Shown here: positions 26,692-34,172 of the stretch, piece after piece
Layout: every line of letters starts with the position of its first letter
Position numbering within the stretch: the stretch's first letter is position 1
The notes under the pieces: model-generated
Told to the model about the DNA's origin: nothing
Databases searched by the model: none
Seen by the model: only the letters and a program-made list of their open reading frames with translations
NCBI GenBank assembly: GCA_947388675.1
Contig: CANDRW010000014.1
Coordinates: forward strand, 1 to 43,302
DNA: 43,302 nt
From: an uncultured Clostridium sp.
Lineage (GTDB): Bacteria; Bacillota; Clostridia; TANB77; CAG-508
Reading direction: 5' to 3'
Program-made: the position numbers and the translations under genes

Positions 26692-28507
26692 GATATTATC
26701 GCATAAAGCTATAATATCTTTTATTTTGTTATTTATATCAATACAAATAGTGATTCCGATTACAGTAAGCTATATGAGATTACTCGAAAAAGGTTTTAAC
26801 AAAGGATATAATCTAATTGAGATTAAAAATGTGATAGATTGTTTTAGTGCTGTTTATCATAATAAAATATTAGGTCTTATTTGGCTCATAATTGCTTCTA
26901 TTTTGATTTTTAGTATATACAACATATATTTTACTGGCAAACAACTAAAAAATGAAAGAGAGGGCATAATTTTTAAAAAGAAAGATGGAACACATGGAAC
27001 AGCTAATTTCGCAACAGCTGAAGAGATAAATGTGCTAAATATAGGAAAAGACAAGGAAAATGGAATTGTGCTTGGGAAAACAATGGAAACAAATAAAACT
27101 ATCATATTGCCAGACAGTTATAAAGATGTTAATAGGAATATAATGATATGGGGAGCATCTGGTTCAGGAAAATCAACAGGTTTTATTATTCCTAATGTTC
27201 TTAAAATCTCAGAACAAGAAAAGCAAATAGAAATGATAGAAAAAATGGCTTTAAAGGGGAAAAATATAGTTTGTACAGATCCTAAAGGAGAACTATATGA
27301 TATAACAAGTAAAACGCTAAAAAAATACGGCTATGAAGTAAAAATTTTTAATCTAGTAAATCCAAAACATTCGGATGGAATTGACTTAATTAATCTCATT
27401 GAAGATGAAGTGGATGCACAAGTTTTTGCTCAAGTAGTAATAAACACTACACAAAACATTGGAAAAAGAGGAGAAGAGTTTTGGCAAAATACACAAGAAA
27501 ATCTATTAAAGGCATTATTATTACACATAAGATTTGAAGTGGAAGATAAAAATAAAAAAAATATGAGATATTTAAATTCAATTTTGGCATCAGGAGATAT
27601 AAAAAAGATAGATGAAGTATTTAAGAGTTCAAGGGGAATTACTAAAATAGCCTATAATGTGTATTGCCAAGCAACAGAAGCAATTAGGCAAAGCACAGTA
27701 ATAGGGTTGGCTACCAAATTACAAATATTTCAATTGAATGAAATTGCAGCAATAACAGAAAGAGATGATATAGACTTTTTAGATTTGAATGATAAAAAAA
27801 TGGCTATTTATTGTATTACAAGTGATATGGATACAACAATGAGTTTTCTAAGTAGTCTATTTTTTTCGTTTTTATTTATAAAAACTATAAGGCAAGCAGA
27901 CAAAAATCCATGTGGAGAGCTAAATAGACATCTTTATATTTTTTTAGATGAATTTGCTAATATTGGTCAAATTCCAAATTTTCAAGAAAAACTTTCTACG
28001 ATTCGTTCAAGAGCAATTTCGGCTATAATTGTATGTCAACATATAGCAGGCTTAAAAGTTCTATATCCAAATGATATGTGGCAAGGCTTAATAGGAAACT
28101 GTGATATAAAAATTATTATGGGAACAAACGACTTATTAACAGCTCAATACATTTCAGATATGCTAGGAATATCAACGGTCGAAACCAACTCTATAAAAAA
28201 AGATGCAGCATTTGATGGAATATTAGAATATGGAACAGAATCAACATCTTCAACAAGACGAAATTTATTAAATCCAGATGAAATAATGCGAATGAGTAAT
28301 GATGAACAAATTATTATGATTAGAGGTCAGAAACCTTTTAAATGTAAGAAACTTAGGTATTGGGAATATGGATTAGGAAAGAATGTAGAACGAACAATGA
28401 TTGAAGAGTATATACCAAAGACGAGTCATATAATAAAGCCAATTATAGAAGAAAATATAGCAAAGAAGTTACCATCATTTGAAGAATTTTTAAGAGGAAG
28501 GAAGTGA
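26672..28507 (+). CDS. VirD4/TraG-type coupling protein
   Basis: 611 residues. Two N-terminal transmembrane helices (about 12-32 and 70-90) precede the ATPase domain: Walker A GASGSGKST near 161, TDPKGELYD near 204, and Walker B IFLDEFANIG near 425 with the following RSRAISAIIVCQH. It recruits the transfer complex to the VirB4 channel. ATG 26672 lies behind AGGAGG inside the end of the preceding gene. It stops with TGA, showing that TGA is a stop codon here. Confidence 0.9.
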   Translation: MKQLLSKILSHKAIISFILLFISIQIVIPITVSYMRLLEKGFNKGYNLIEIKNVIDCFSAVYHNKILGLIWLIIASILIFSIYNIYFTGKQLKNEREGIIFKKKDGTHGTANFATAEEINVLNIGKDKENGIVLGKTMETNKTIILPDSYKDVNRNIMIWGASGSGKSTGFIIPNVLKISEQEKQIEMIEKMALKGKNIVCTDPKGELYDITSKTLKKYGYEVKIFNLVNPKHSDGIDLINLIEDEVDAQVFAQVVINTTQNIGKRGEEFWQNTQENLLKALLLHIRFEVEDKNKKNMRYLNSILASGDIKKIDEVFKSSRGITKIAYNVYCQATEAIRQSTVIGLATKLQIFQLNEIAAITERDDIDFLDLNDKKMAIYCITSDMDTTMSFLSSLFFSFLFIKTIRQADKNPCGELNRHLYIFLDEFANIGQIPNFQEKLSTIRSRAISAIIVCQHIAGLKVLYPNDMWQGLIGNCDIKIIMGTNDLLTAQYISDMLGISTVETNSIKKDAAFDGILEYGTESTSSTRRNLLNPDEIMRMSNDEQIIMIRGQKPFKCKKLRYWEYGLGKNVERTMIEEYIPKTSHIIKPIIEENIAKKLPSFEEFLRGRK

Positions 28508-28511
28508 AAGA

Positions 28512-29354
28512 ATGATAGAAGAACAAGAACGACAAATTGCTTGGCAGAATGTACATACATCTGAAGAAAAAAACAAAATTCTAACAGGAAAAGCAATTGC
28601 TATTGAAACAGAAAAAATTAAAGTTACAAACGAAGAAGGAAAAGTAGTAGAGGAAAATATCAATTGTGTAGTCGTTAGATTTAAAGAAATCAAGGTACTA
28701 ATACCAGGAAAAGAATTAGGAATAGAAAAAGAAGATAAGAAGGCAATTAGAAATTTAATTGGATCAGAGCTAAAATTTATCATTTTAGAATCTGATAAAC
28801 TAACTAATACAGCAGTAGCATCTAGAAAAAAGGCAATGGAAAGAATTCAAAATATGCAATTAAAAAAATATGAGAAAGGTGATACTATTTATGCAAAAGT
28901 GATTTCAGTGTGGAAAAACTATATAACTGTGGAGTGTTTAGGTGTAGATATAAAATTAAAAACGTCAGAATTGGAATATGGATATGTAGCAGACTTGAAT
29001 AAAACGTACCAGATAGGAGATAAAATAAAGGTGGTAATAAAGGAAATAAATGCAGAAAATGCTATTTTAAAAATATCACATAAAGAAATAAAGGAAGATC
29101 CCTATAAGAGTGTTAGAAAGAATTTTGTTGAAGGAGGAGAATACTTGGCAAAGGTCACTGGTTTCTCAGATAATGGTGTATTTGCTTCTTTAAAACAAGG
29201 AATTGATACTCTAGCCACACTACCAGTGTGGCTAGAGATGCCACCCTTACCAGGAGACACAATTATTGTAAAAATAAAAAAGATAATACCAGAAAGAAGA
29301 AAAATTTATAGTTCCCTATTAAAAATAGTAAGGAGAGAACAAGTAAATGACTAG
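28512..29354 (+). CDS. S1-domain RNA-binding protein
   Basis: 280 residues. Two S1-type OB folds are visible: about 118-195 (KGDTIYAKVISVWKNYITVE to ILKISHKEI) and about 205-280 (EGGEYLAKVTGFSDNGVFA to IVKIKKIIPERRKIY). Residues 1-110 carry a further beta domain. ATG 28512 follows the VirD4 stop by 4 bases. S1 proteins bind single-stranded RNA and may tune translation of element mRNAs. The coding sequence contains a perfect 13-bp hairpin at 29209-29237. Confidence 0.75.
   Translation: MIEEQERQIAWQNVHTSEEKNKILTGKAIAIETEKIKVTNEEGKVVEENINCVVVRFKEIKVLIPGKELGIEKEDKKAIRNLIGSELKFIILESDKLTNTAVASRKKAMERIQNMQLKKYEKGDTIYAKVISVWKNYITVECLGVDIKLKTSELEYGYVADLNKTYQIGDKIKVVIKEINAENAILKISHKEIKEDPYKSVRKNFVEGGEYLAKVTGFSDNGVFASLKQGIDTLATLPVWLEMPPLPGDTIIVKIKKIIPERRKIYSSLLKIVRREQVND
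29209..29237 (+). repeat. Perfect 13-bp hairpin inside the S1-protein gene
   Basis: CTCTAGCCACACT, loop ACC, AGTGTGGCTAGAG. It is unusually GC-rich for this region and lies within codons for TLATLPVWLEM. It could be a translational or RNA-processing element, or a protein-binding site. Confidence 0.6.
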
Positions 29355-29829
29355 CAAACAAAATGAAATAGTAAAATTTTTAAGCAAGTATAAAAGTAGC
29401 ACAGAAGAACAACTAATATTCTTTACACAAGGAACTCTACAAGATATTAATTGTCTATTGTCAGAAAGGCTTATTGTAAAAGATGAAAAAACTAAAATAT
29501 TATATCTTAGAATGAAAAAGTTAGACGTAAGAGCAGCAGTTGCTTTAGATGTGATAAAAGCAATTAGCAAAGAAATAAAAGAATTTTATCCGAGTAAGAA
29601 ATTTCCTGTGATGTTAACGACTATCACTAATGAAAATTTAGTATGTGATATAGCAGTAGTTAGAGGAATTGAGCAAGAGATGGTATTTAAGAAAATAAAA
29701 GAATACTCAAATGCAGATAAGCTTATCGTTGTTTTAGAAAATGATAAGTATGAAAAGAGTTTAATAAATACTACAAAAGAAGTTCTTATATGCAAATACC
29801 CAATTCAAATAATAGATAAAGTTAATTAG
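29347..29829 (+). CDS. Small winged-helix protein (relaxation/DUF5697-like)
   Basis: 160 residues overlapping the S1 gene by 8 bases. The N-terminus IVKFLSKYKSSTEEQLIFF, then CLLSERLIVKDEKTKILYLR, looks like a winged helix of the kind in the 25753 product. The rest has strands FPVMLTTIT, CDIAVVRG and KLIVVLEN. It may be a shorter relative of the replication-relaxation protein or a DUF5697 member; low certainty. Last gene of the conjugation operon. Confidence 0.5.
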   Translation: MTSKQNEIVKFLSKYKSSTEEQLIFFTQGTLQDINCLLSERLIVKDEKTKILYLRMKKLDVRAAVALDVIKAISKEIKEFYPSKKFPVMLTTITNENLVCDIAVVRGIEQEMVFKKIKEYSNADKLIVVLENDKYEKSLINTTKEVLICKYPIQIIDKVN

Positions 29830-29865
29830 AGGGAAAAATATAATTTTTTATAAAATTTATTTGTT

Positions 29866-29883
29866 TTCGACACTCTTCGACAC
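29866..29883 (+). promoter_or_regulatory. TTCGACAC direct repeats (candidate operator)
   Basis: TTCGACAC occurs at 29866-29873 and 29876-29883, exactly 10 bp apart, so on one face of the helix. The second copy could serve as a -35 (TTCGAC, 17 bases, TATGGT at about 29900) for the small ORF at 29933. A single related TTCGACA occurs at about 37036. Confidence 0.45.
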
Positions 29884-29932
29884 AAAAGTTTTACATAATA
29901 TGGTAAAATAAATAAAAAGGAGTGTGAAGATT

Positions 29933-30112
29933 ATGAAAAAATATTATGAAGAAGCTATACAAAAGATTTGTGAAATGTCTAAAATATTAACGGAGAGTGA
30001 ATGGAATAAAATAGCAAAAGAGGAAAATTATTTGAGTTCAGAAAGCTTGAGATACATTTCTAATATGGATTTTGAAGATTGGTGTAAGACAATAATTAAT
30101 AGTAATGCGTAA
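29933..30112 (+). CDS. Small helical protein, unknown
   Basis: 59 residues from ATG 29933, behind AAAGGAGTG. It is charged and helical with aromatic residues (KKYYEEAIQKICEM, then LTESEWNKIAKEENYLSSESL). No family recognised; the size and isolation with its own promoter-like region suggest a small regulator. Confidence 0.5.
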   Translation: MKKYYEEAIQKICEMSKILTESEWNKIAKEENYLSSESLRYISNMDFEDWCKTIINSNA

Positions 30113-30233
30113 GAAAACGAAAGAAAAACAAATTATTGTATGGTATTTAATCATTCAAAATCATAGAATTGCATATTATTGAGTTATATGATATAAATAA
30201 TAATGTAGAATAATTTAAGGAGATGAATCGATT

Positions 30234-30710
30234 TTGTATTATAAAGTTAATGAAGAAGAAGCAAAAATAGTAAAACATATATATAATTTATATATAAGGG
30301 GCTATGATTGTGATGAGATTACTAGCATTTTTAAAGAAGGTGATATCGTATATGGAATTTGCAAAAGAATAGATAAATTATTTGAAATAATGAGAGACAT
30401 TTTATATGATGTACCAGCTAAAAGTAGAGAAGAAAATAGAAATTTAATATATGAAATAGACTATAGAGCAATTCTTAAAACGAGAAATAAAGACACAATA
30501 GAAAATATAGTAATTAAAAATTTAGAAAATTGCATTACAAAAATACAATTAACCAAAAAGACAAAAACAAAATTAGAAAGAATTATGAAACATTATAACT
30601 TTTTAAAAGAAGAAATCAAAAGAATGTATACAGAGTCAGTAGAAACAATTGAAGAAATACCAAAAAATAAAAAGTATGGAGCTTTATTCGGTTATGATCT
30701 TGTTACATAA
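30234..30710 (+). CDS. Unknown protein with recombinase-domain-like N-terminus
   Basis: 158 residues from TTG 30234, behind AAGGAGATG. The beginning YYKVNEEEAKIVKHIYNLYI resembles the opening of the Recombinase (PF07508) domain of large serine recombinases, but the rest (Lys/Glu-rich helices ending GALFGYDLVT) does not. It may be a remnant of such a domain or an unrelated helical protein. Followed by a strong terminator. Confidence 0.45.
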   Translation: MYYKVNEEEAKIVKHIYNLYIRGYDCDEITSIFKEGDIVYGICKRIDKLFEIMRDILYDVPAKSREENRNLIYEIDYRAILKTRNKDTIENIVIKNLENCITKIQLTKKTKTKLERIMKHYNFLKEEIKRMYTESVETIEEIPKNKKYGALFGYDLVT

Positions 30711-30735
30711 ATAAACAATACAATAAATCGTAGAT

Positions 30736-30779
30736 AATCCCTTAGATATGTAATATATTTTACTATCTAAGGGATTTTT
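30736..30779 (+). terminator. Intrinsic terminator
   Basis: AATCCCTTAGATA (30736-30748) and TATCTAAGGGATT (30764-30776), a perfect 13-bp stem followed by T residues, downstream of the 158-aa ORF. Confidence 0.75.
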
Positions 30780-30862
30780 GCTTCCTATTCGCATAAAAGT
30801 TTCTATTGTGGCAAATATGTTTTTATGATATGATATAGAAAAATATTTTGGAAGTGATAGAA

Positions 30863-31120
30863 ATGACATTAGAATTTGTAGATAATTATATAAATAAAAA
30901 AATACTCGAAAATAAAAACTTTATTAAATATACATTTTATGAATTACGAATAAAGTGTAATTTGTCAAAGGAAGAAGTAAAACAAATTTTAGAATTAAGT
31001 AAGATTTATCTAGAACAAAAGGGGTACAATATTTATTTTACAGGAGATGAGTATATATATCAAAATAAGTGTAAGATAGTAAAAGATAATGAACTGATGG
31101 TAGCAATTAGACAAGATTAA
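30863..31120 (+). CDS. Small unknown protein
   Basis: 85 residues from ATG 30863, behind GGAAGTG; an in-frame TTG at 30848 has no ribosome site. The content is helical (TFYELRIKCNLSKEEVKQIL) followed by YNIYFTGDEYIYQNK, possibly a small winged helix. Followed by 145 bases of AT-rich sequence and a terminator. Confidence 0.45.
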   Translation: MTLEFVDNYINKKILENKNFIKYTFYELRIKCNLSKEEVKQILELSKIYLEQKGYNIYFTGDEYIYQNKCKIVKDNELMVAIRQD

Positions 31121-31265
31121 AAAGAAATATATAATAAGGCAATAGAAGAATAATATTGTGTTATTAGAAACCATATAAGAATAAAAATACTTGCTCTAAG
31201 AGTGCAATTATGATATATTATATAAAAATAATGAATTCATATGTTTATTATTTTTTGTTTGTGAA

Positions 31266-31306
31266 AACAGAAGTAACTTTTGTATTGTAGTTATTTCTGT
31301 TTTTTT
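31266..31306 (+). terminator. Intrinsic terminator
   Basis: AACAGAAGTAACT (31266-31278) and AGTTATTTCTGTT (31289-31301), one G-U pair, followed by seven T. The stretch 31121-31265 before it is AT-rich with no gene that I can see. Confidence 0.75.
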
Positions 31307-31322
31307 ATAATAAAAAAGAAAA

Positions 31323-31355
31323 CAGCAAGGCGGACTTATTAAATCTACCTTGCTG
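31323..31355 (-). terminator. Terminator of the secreted-protein gene (minus strand)
   Basis: CAGCAAGGCGGA and TCTACCTTGCTG pair with two mismatches. On the minus strand the stem is followed by TTTTCTTTTTT. It ends the transcript of the gene at 31380-32006. Confidence 0.6.
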
Positions 31356-31356
31356 A

Positions 31357-32043
31357 AAGAGTGAGAGAGTGAGAATTATTTACACATAAGAGCCCATAAC
31401 TAAGACTCTGACAGAAGCTGTATAATGGGGTTCATAGCATCCAAGACCGCGAAGTTCATAAATAAACCGATAATCAACATTTCGATTTACATTAATCCAA
31501 TCACTGCTTGGAAAGCTAAAAAATCCATTACTGAGTTCGGTGGCGCTGGGGAGAGCAACATTGTACCAGGCATCCCAAAACACCTTTCCACCATATTGCT
31601 CAAACTGTACCGCCAAAGCTTGACAGCCCTGACCACCCTCGCCATCAAATGGTTTATATTGAATGGCGATTTTTACTTTGTTGCAATTACAGGTACGATA
31701 ACTCCCTACATTATAATCAGTAAAGGTAAACGTACCGAGGTCATTGAGCCCATTGTTTATTTTGAGAGGGTTATCTAAAGGCATAACAAAAAAGTCTACG
31801 CCCTCTGCTTGTGCTTCTTCTTTGGACATTCCAAATGTTTTCAAGGCTTCCTCCAAAGAAACACCTGCCTCCTCGATAGTAATGAGCTTGATGTCGCTCT
31901 CAGCATCCTCAGGAATTTCTTCGGCAAATGCCATAGAAGGCATTGCCGAAATAACCATAATAACTGCCAAGAGTGCCAAAAGGGATTTCCGCATCATAGA
32001 TTTCATTTTTAATACCTCCGCTTTTTTGACTCTCTCACTCTTT
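31357..32043. repeat. 15-bp inverted repeats bounding the first secreted-protein gene
   Basis: AAAGAGTGAGAGAGT at 31357-31371 and its exact complement ACTCTCTCACTCTTT at 32029-32043 bracket the gene. A similar but different pair (GTGAAGGGAAGAT at 39491 and ATCTTCTCTTCAC at 40125, 12 of 13) brackets the second cassette. Possibly mRNA-end pairing or remnants of cassette mobility. Confidence 0.5.
31380..32006 (-). CDS. Small secreted protein, GC-richer, with two Arg CGG codons
   Basis: 208 residues with a clear signal peptide (KSLLALLAVIMVISAM to AFAEE), an acidic linker including VSLEEALKTFGMSKEEA, and a beta-rich C-terminal part with CNCNKVKIAIQYKP and VNRNVDYRFIYELRG. No family recognised. 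Its base composition and codon use (CTC, GCC, CGC) are richer in GC than the neighbours, suggesting transfer. Two in-frame CGG codons (in MMRKS and VDYRFI) must be ordinary arginine for the protein to make sense, unlike the eight recoded CGG sites. It is divergent from the FGE-fold gene at 32222. Confidence 0.7.
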   Translation of the reverse strand: MKSMMRKSLLALLAVIMVISAMPSMAFAEEIPEDAESDIKLITIEEAGVSLEEALKTFGMSKEEAQAEGVDFFVMPLDNPLKINNGLNDLGTFTFTDYNVGSYRTCNCNKVKIAIQYKPFDGEGGQGCQALAVQFEQYGGKVFWDAWYNVALPSATELSNGFFSFPSSDWINVNRNVDYRFIYELRGLGCYEPHYTASVRVLVMGSYV

Positions 32044-32045
32044 TT

Positions 32046-32089
32046 TGAGTAATGGCAATTATATTATTTACTATATTTGCCATTACTCA
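32046..32089. promoter_or_regulatory. 13-bp palindrome in the leader of the secreted-protein gene
   Basis: TGAGTAATGGCAA (32046-32058) and TTGCCATTACTCA (32077-32089) are perfect complements around an 18-base AT spacer. It lies between the minus-strand promoter (32113-32141) and the gene, so it is a leader hairpin or operator. Confidence 0.55.
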
Positions 32090-32112
32090 TCAACAAAATG
32101 TTGAATAATGCT

Positions 32113-32141
32113 ATTATATATATTAAAATTATATTATTCAA
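32113..32141 (-). promoter_or_regulatory. Promoter of the first secreted-protein gene
   Basis: On the minus strand TTGAAT (32141-32136), a 17-base spacer and TATAAT (32118-32113). Divergent from the promoter at 32166. Confidence 0.6.
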
Positions 32142-32143
32142 GA

Positions 32144-32162
32144 AAAGTGGAAAAAAGTAGAA
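32144..32162. promoter_or_regulatory. AAAGTRGAA direct repeats between divergent promoters (cassette 1)
   Basis: AAAGTGGAA (32144-32152) and AAAGTAGAA (32154-32162), spaced 10 bp, lie exactly between the two divergent -35 boxes. The same pair recurs at 40232-40250 and, inverted, near 41430-41448. Confidence 0.6.
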
Positions 32163-32165
32163 GAT

Positions 32166-32194
32166 TTGACTTCCTAAATGTAGTTATATATAAT
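32166..32194 (+). promoter_or_regulatory. Promoter of FGE-fold gene 1
   Basis: TTGACT (32166-32171), a 17-base spacer and TATAAT (32189-32194). Nearly the same sequence precedes the paralogue at 40309. Confidence 0.7.
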
Positions 32195-32221
32195 AACAAT
32201 ATTAATAGGGAGGAATAAAAA

Positions 32222-33268
32222 GTGAATAAGAAGAAAGTTGTAATACTTATTATTGGTTTATTATTAATTGGAATAATAGTATCTTTTTTATATTTTGGAA
32301 ATAAAAAAAGTGAAGAGCCTAATAACAATACTTTGATAGATAATAATCTTCAAACCAATGATAATATTCAAATAGAGAAAATTTCAACCTACAATAACCC
32401 AATAGTTCCAGAGGGATTTAAAAAAGTAGAAACTGATTTTGCAAGTTGGAAATTAGATAATGGAGTTCCAAAAGGATGGAACAAAGGCTTAGTAATAGAA
32501 GATGATATTGGCAATCAATTTGTTTGGATTCCAGTAGATTTAGAAAAGCTTGAATATCATCCTTATACTGGAAAAGAATTTAGGTATAATGCAAAGGATT
32601 TAGATATTAATAGTATTGAAGATAAGCAGATCTTAAAATACGGTGGCTTTTATATTTCTCGTTATGAAGCAGGAGTAGCAAAAGCAATGCAAAAAAGGTT
32701 AAAAAATATTAGTGATAAAACAAATGATGTTATTGATGTACCTGTAAGCAAAAAAGGAATAATACCATGGAATTTTATTAGCTTAAGAAATGCTAAAATA
32801 AATGCAGAAAGTATGTATAATGATGATATAAAAAGTGGACTACCAACATTAAAACAGTGGCAATATATGATGGTATGGCTTGATTTATGTGGATATAATG
32901 TATATGTAGATAGCTCTAGTTTTGGAAATTATTCTAACGTAAACTTTAAATTTTCAGGTTTTTATTCAGAGGATTACGGAGAAAGCTATCAATATGCAGA
33001 AAATAAAATGAAAGCTAGTACAAATATGATTTTGTCTACTGGAGCTACTGATAGAAATATGACGAATAATATTTATGATATAGCAGGAAATTTATGGTGC
33101 TATACGAATGACTATTGTCCAATCAATGAAAACGAAATACTAGGTTATTATTGTGCTGGAGGGCATTTTGACCATAAAGGAGATTTTTTTGCTGCATACA
33201 ATTATAATTTGAAAAACACTGTGCCACTTGAAAAGGTAGGATTTAGAATAGTATTATACCTAAATTAG
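32222..33268 (+). CDS. Membrane-anchored FGE/SUMF1-fold protein 1
   Basis: 348 residues; start GTG 32222 behind GGGAGGAA. An N-terminal membrane helix (about 5-24), an Asn-rich linker, then a formylglycine-generating-enzyme (C-type-lectin-like) fold: GNQFVWIPVDLE, ILKYGGFYISRYEAG, PWNFISLRNA, GLPTLKQWQYMM, GATDRNMTNNIYDIAGNLW and VGFRIVLYLN. The usual catalytic cysteine pair is not evident, so it is probably a binding rather than a sulfatase-activating protein. Residues 52-110 are almost identical to the paralogue at 40309 while the C-terminal surface differs strongly. It is divergent from a small secreted-protein gene in both cassettes. Confidence 0.75.
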   Translation: MNKKKVVILIIGLLLIGIIVSFLYFGNKKSEEPNNNTLIDNNLQTNDNIQIEKISTYNNPIVPEGFKKVETDFASWKLDNGVPKGWNKGLVIEDDIGNQFVWIPVDLEKLEYHPYTGKEFRYNAKDLDINSIEDKQILKYGGFYISRYEAGVAKAMQKRLKNISDKTNDVIDVPVSKKGIIPWNFISLRNAKINAESMYNDDIKSGLPTLKQWQYMMVWLDLCGYNVYVDSSSFGNYSNVNFKFSGFYSEDYGESYQYAENKMKASTNMILSTGATDRNMTNNIYDIAGNLWCYTNDYCPINENEILGYYCAGGHFDHKGDFFAAYNYNLKNTVPLEKVGFRIVLYLN

Positions 33269-33396
33269 TATATAAGAGAGTATTTAGTTAAATTTAGAAA
33301 AAAGAATTTAAAAAAGAGAAAATTAAAAAAAGCAAAAAGGTAATCTTTCCATGTATAAAAGAATGGTAGATAAGTATCGTTTTCTCTCTACTTGGT

Positions 33397-33429
33397 GAGA
33401 ACTCGTATGGTAGGAGTTCTCATTTTTTA
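33397..33429 (+). terminator. Intrinsic terminator after FGE-fold gene 1
   Basis: GAGAACTC and GAGTTCTC with a 9-base loop, followed by ATTTTTT. Confidence 0.75.
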
Positions 33430-33520
33430 ATATACAAAAAACCATAAAAAACTACTTTTGAAAAAATATATATAAATATCATTATAATAAAGGCAAATAT
33501 ATACAGAAAGAGTGGTTATT

Positions 33521-34003
33521 ATGGGAGAAGAAATTTCTAAAATTTTTAATAAAATTACAGCAAGCATTAGTTTTGTTTGTGCTACATTGACGTCAACATT
33601 CGGAATTGAGTGGGTATTATTTTTAGGATATTTGATATTAAATATTATTGACTATATAACAGGGACTATCAAAGCTAGAACTAATAAGAGTGAGAGTTCT
33701 AGCAAAGGTTTAAATGGTATTATAAAAAAGGTTTGTTATTGGATATTGATAGGAGTCTCATTTTTAGTTTCATTTTTATTAGTACAATTGGGAAATAAAA
33801 TTAATATCAATCTAGAATTCATTATGCTATTTGGATGGTTTACACTTGCTTGTTTAATCGTAAATGAGACAAGGAGTATTATTGAGAATTTTGTAGAAAT
33901 TGGAATTAATGTTCCTTCATTTCTAAAAAAAGGATTAGAAGTTTATGAAAATATACTAAAAAATGCAATAGAAAAATTTAATAATAATGATAAGGCGAAC
34001 TAA
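33521..34003 (+). CDS. Phage-type holin (phage_holin_4_1/TcdE-like)
   Basis: About 160 residues from ATG 33521 (GTG 33512 also in frame). Three hydrophobic helices and the family signature NIIDYITGTIKARTNK, then ESSSKGLNGIIKK, as in TcdE/UtxA toxin-secretion holins. It would form membrane lesions that let signal-less cell-wall hydrolases or toxins cross. The next gene encodes exactly such a signal-less peptidoglycan-targeting protein, and a GH25 lysozyme lies at 38308, so this is a holin-dependent export or lysis module. Confidence 0.85.
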   Translation: MGEEISKIFNKITASISFVCATLTSTFGIEWVLFLGYLILNIIDYITGTIKARTNKSESSSKGLNGIIKKVCYWILIGVSFLVSFLLVQLGNKININLEFIMLFGWFTLACLIVNETRSIIENFVEIGINVPSFLKKGLEVYENILKNAIEKFNNNDKAN

Positions 34004-34020
34004 TAGCGGTTCGCTTTTTT
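33995..34020 (+). terminator. Intrinsic terminator after the holin gene
   Basis: GCGAAC and GTTCGC with an 8-base loop, followed by TTTTTT. Confidence 0.7.
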
Positions 34021-34172
34021 CATAGATATTATTTATTTGACTAACTATTTTCATCCATATTAATCTTCTTTTTATAAAATTTGCACTGAAATATTTATAC
34101 TGTATTTATGAATTTATTATAGGTACTGATCAGATTTATAGTAAACAAAGAATAAGAAAGAGAGGTATTTTT

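Noticed and set aside
28505-28507. Mycoplasma-type code with TGA as tryptophan
   Set aside because: TGA ends the VirD4 gene directly before the next start, and tryptophans are encoded by TGG.
31425-32052. Plus-strand ORFs opposite the secreted-protein gene
   Set aside because: They lack ribosome sites and lie entirely opposite a gene with a clear signal peptide; shadows.
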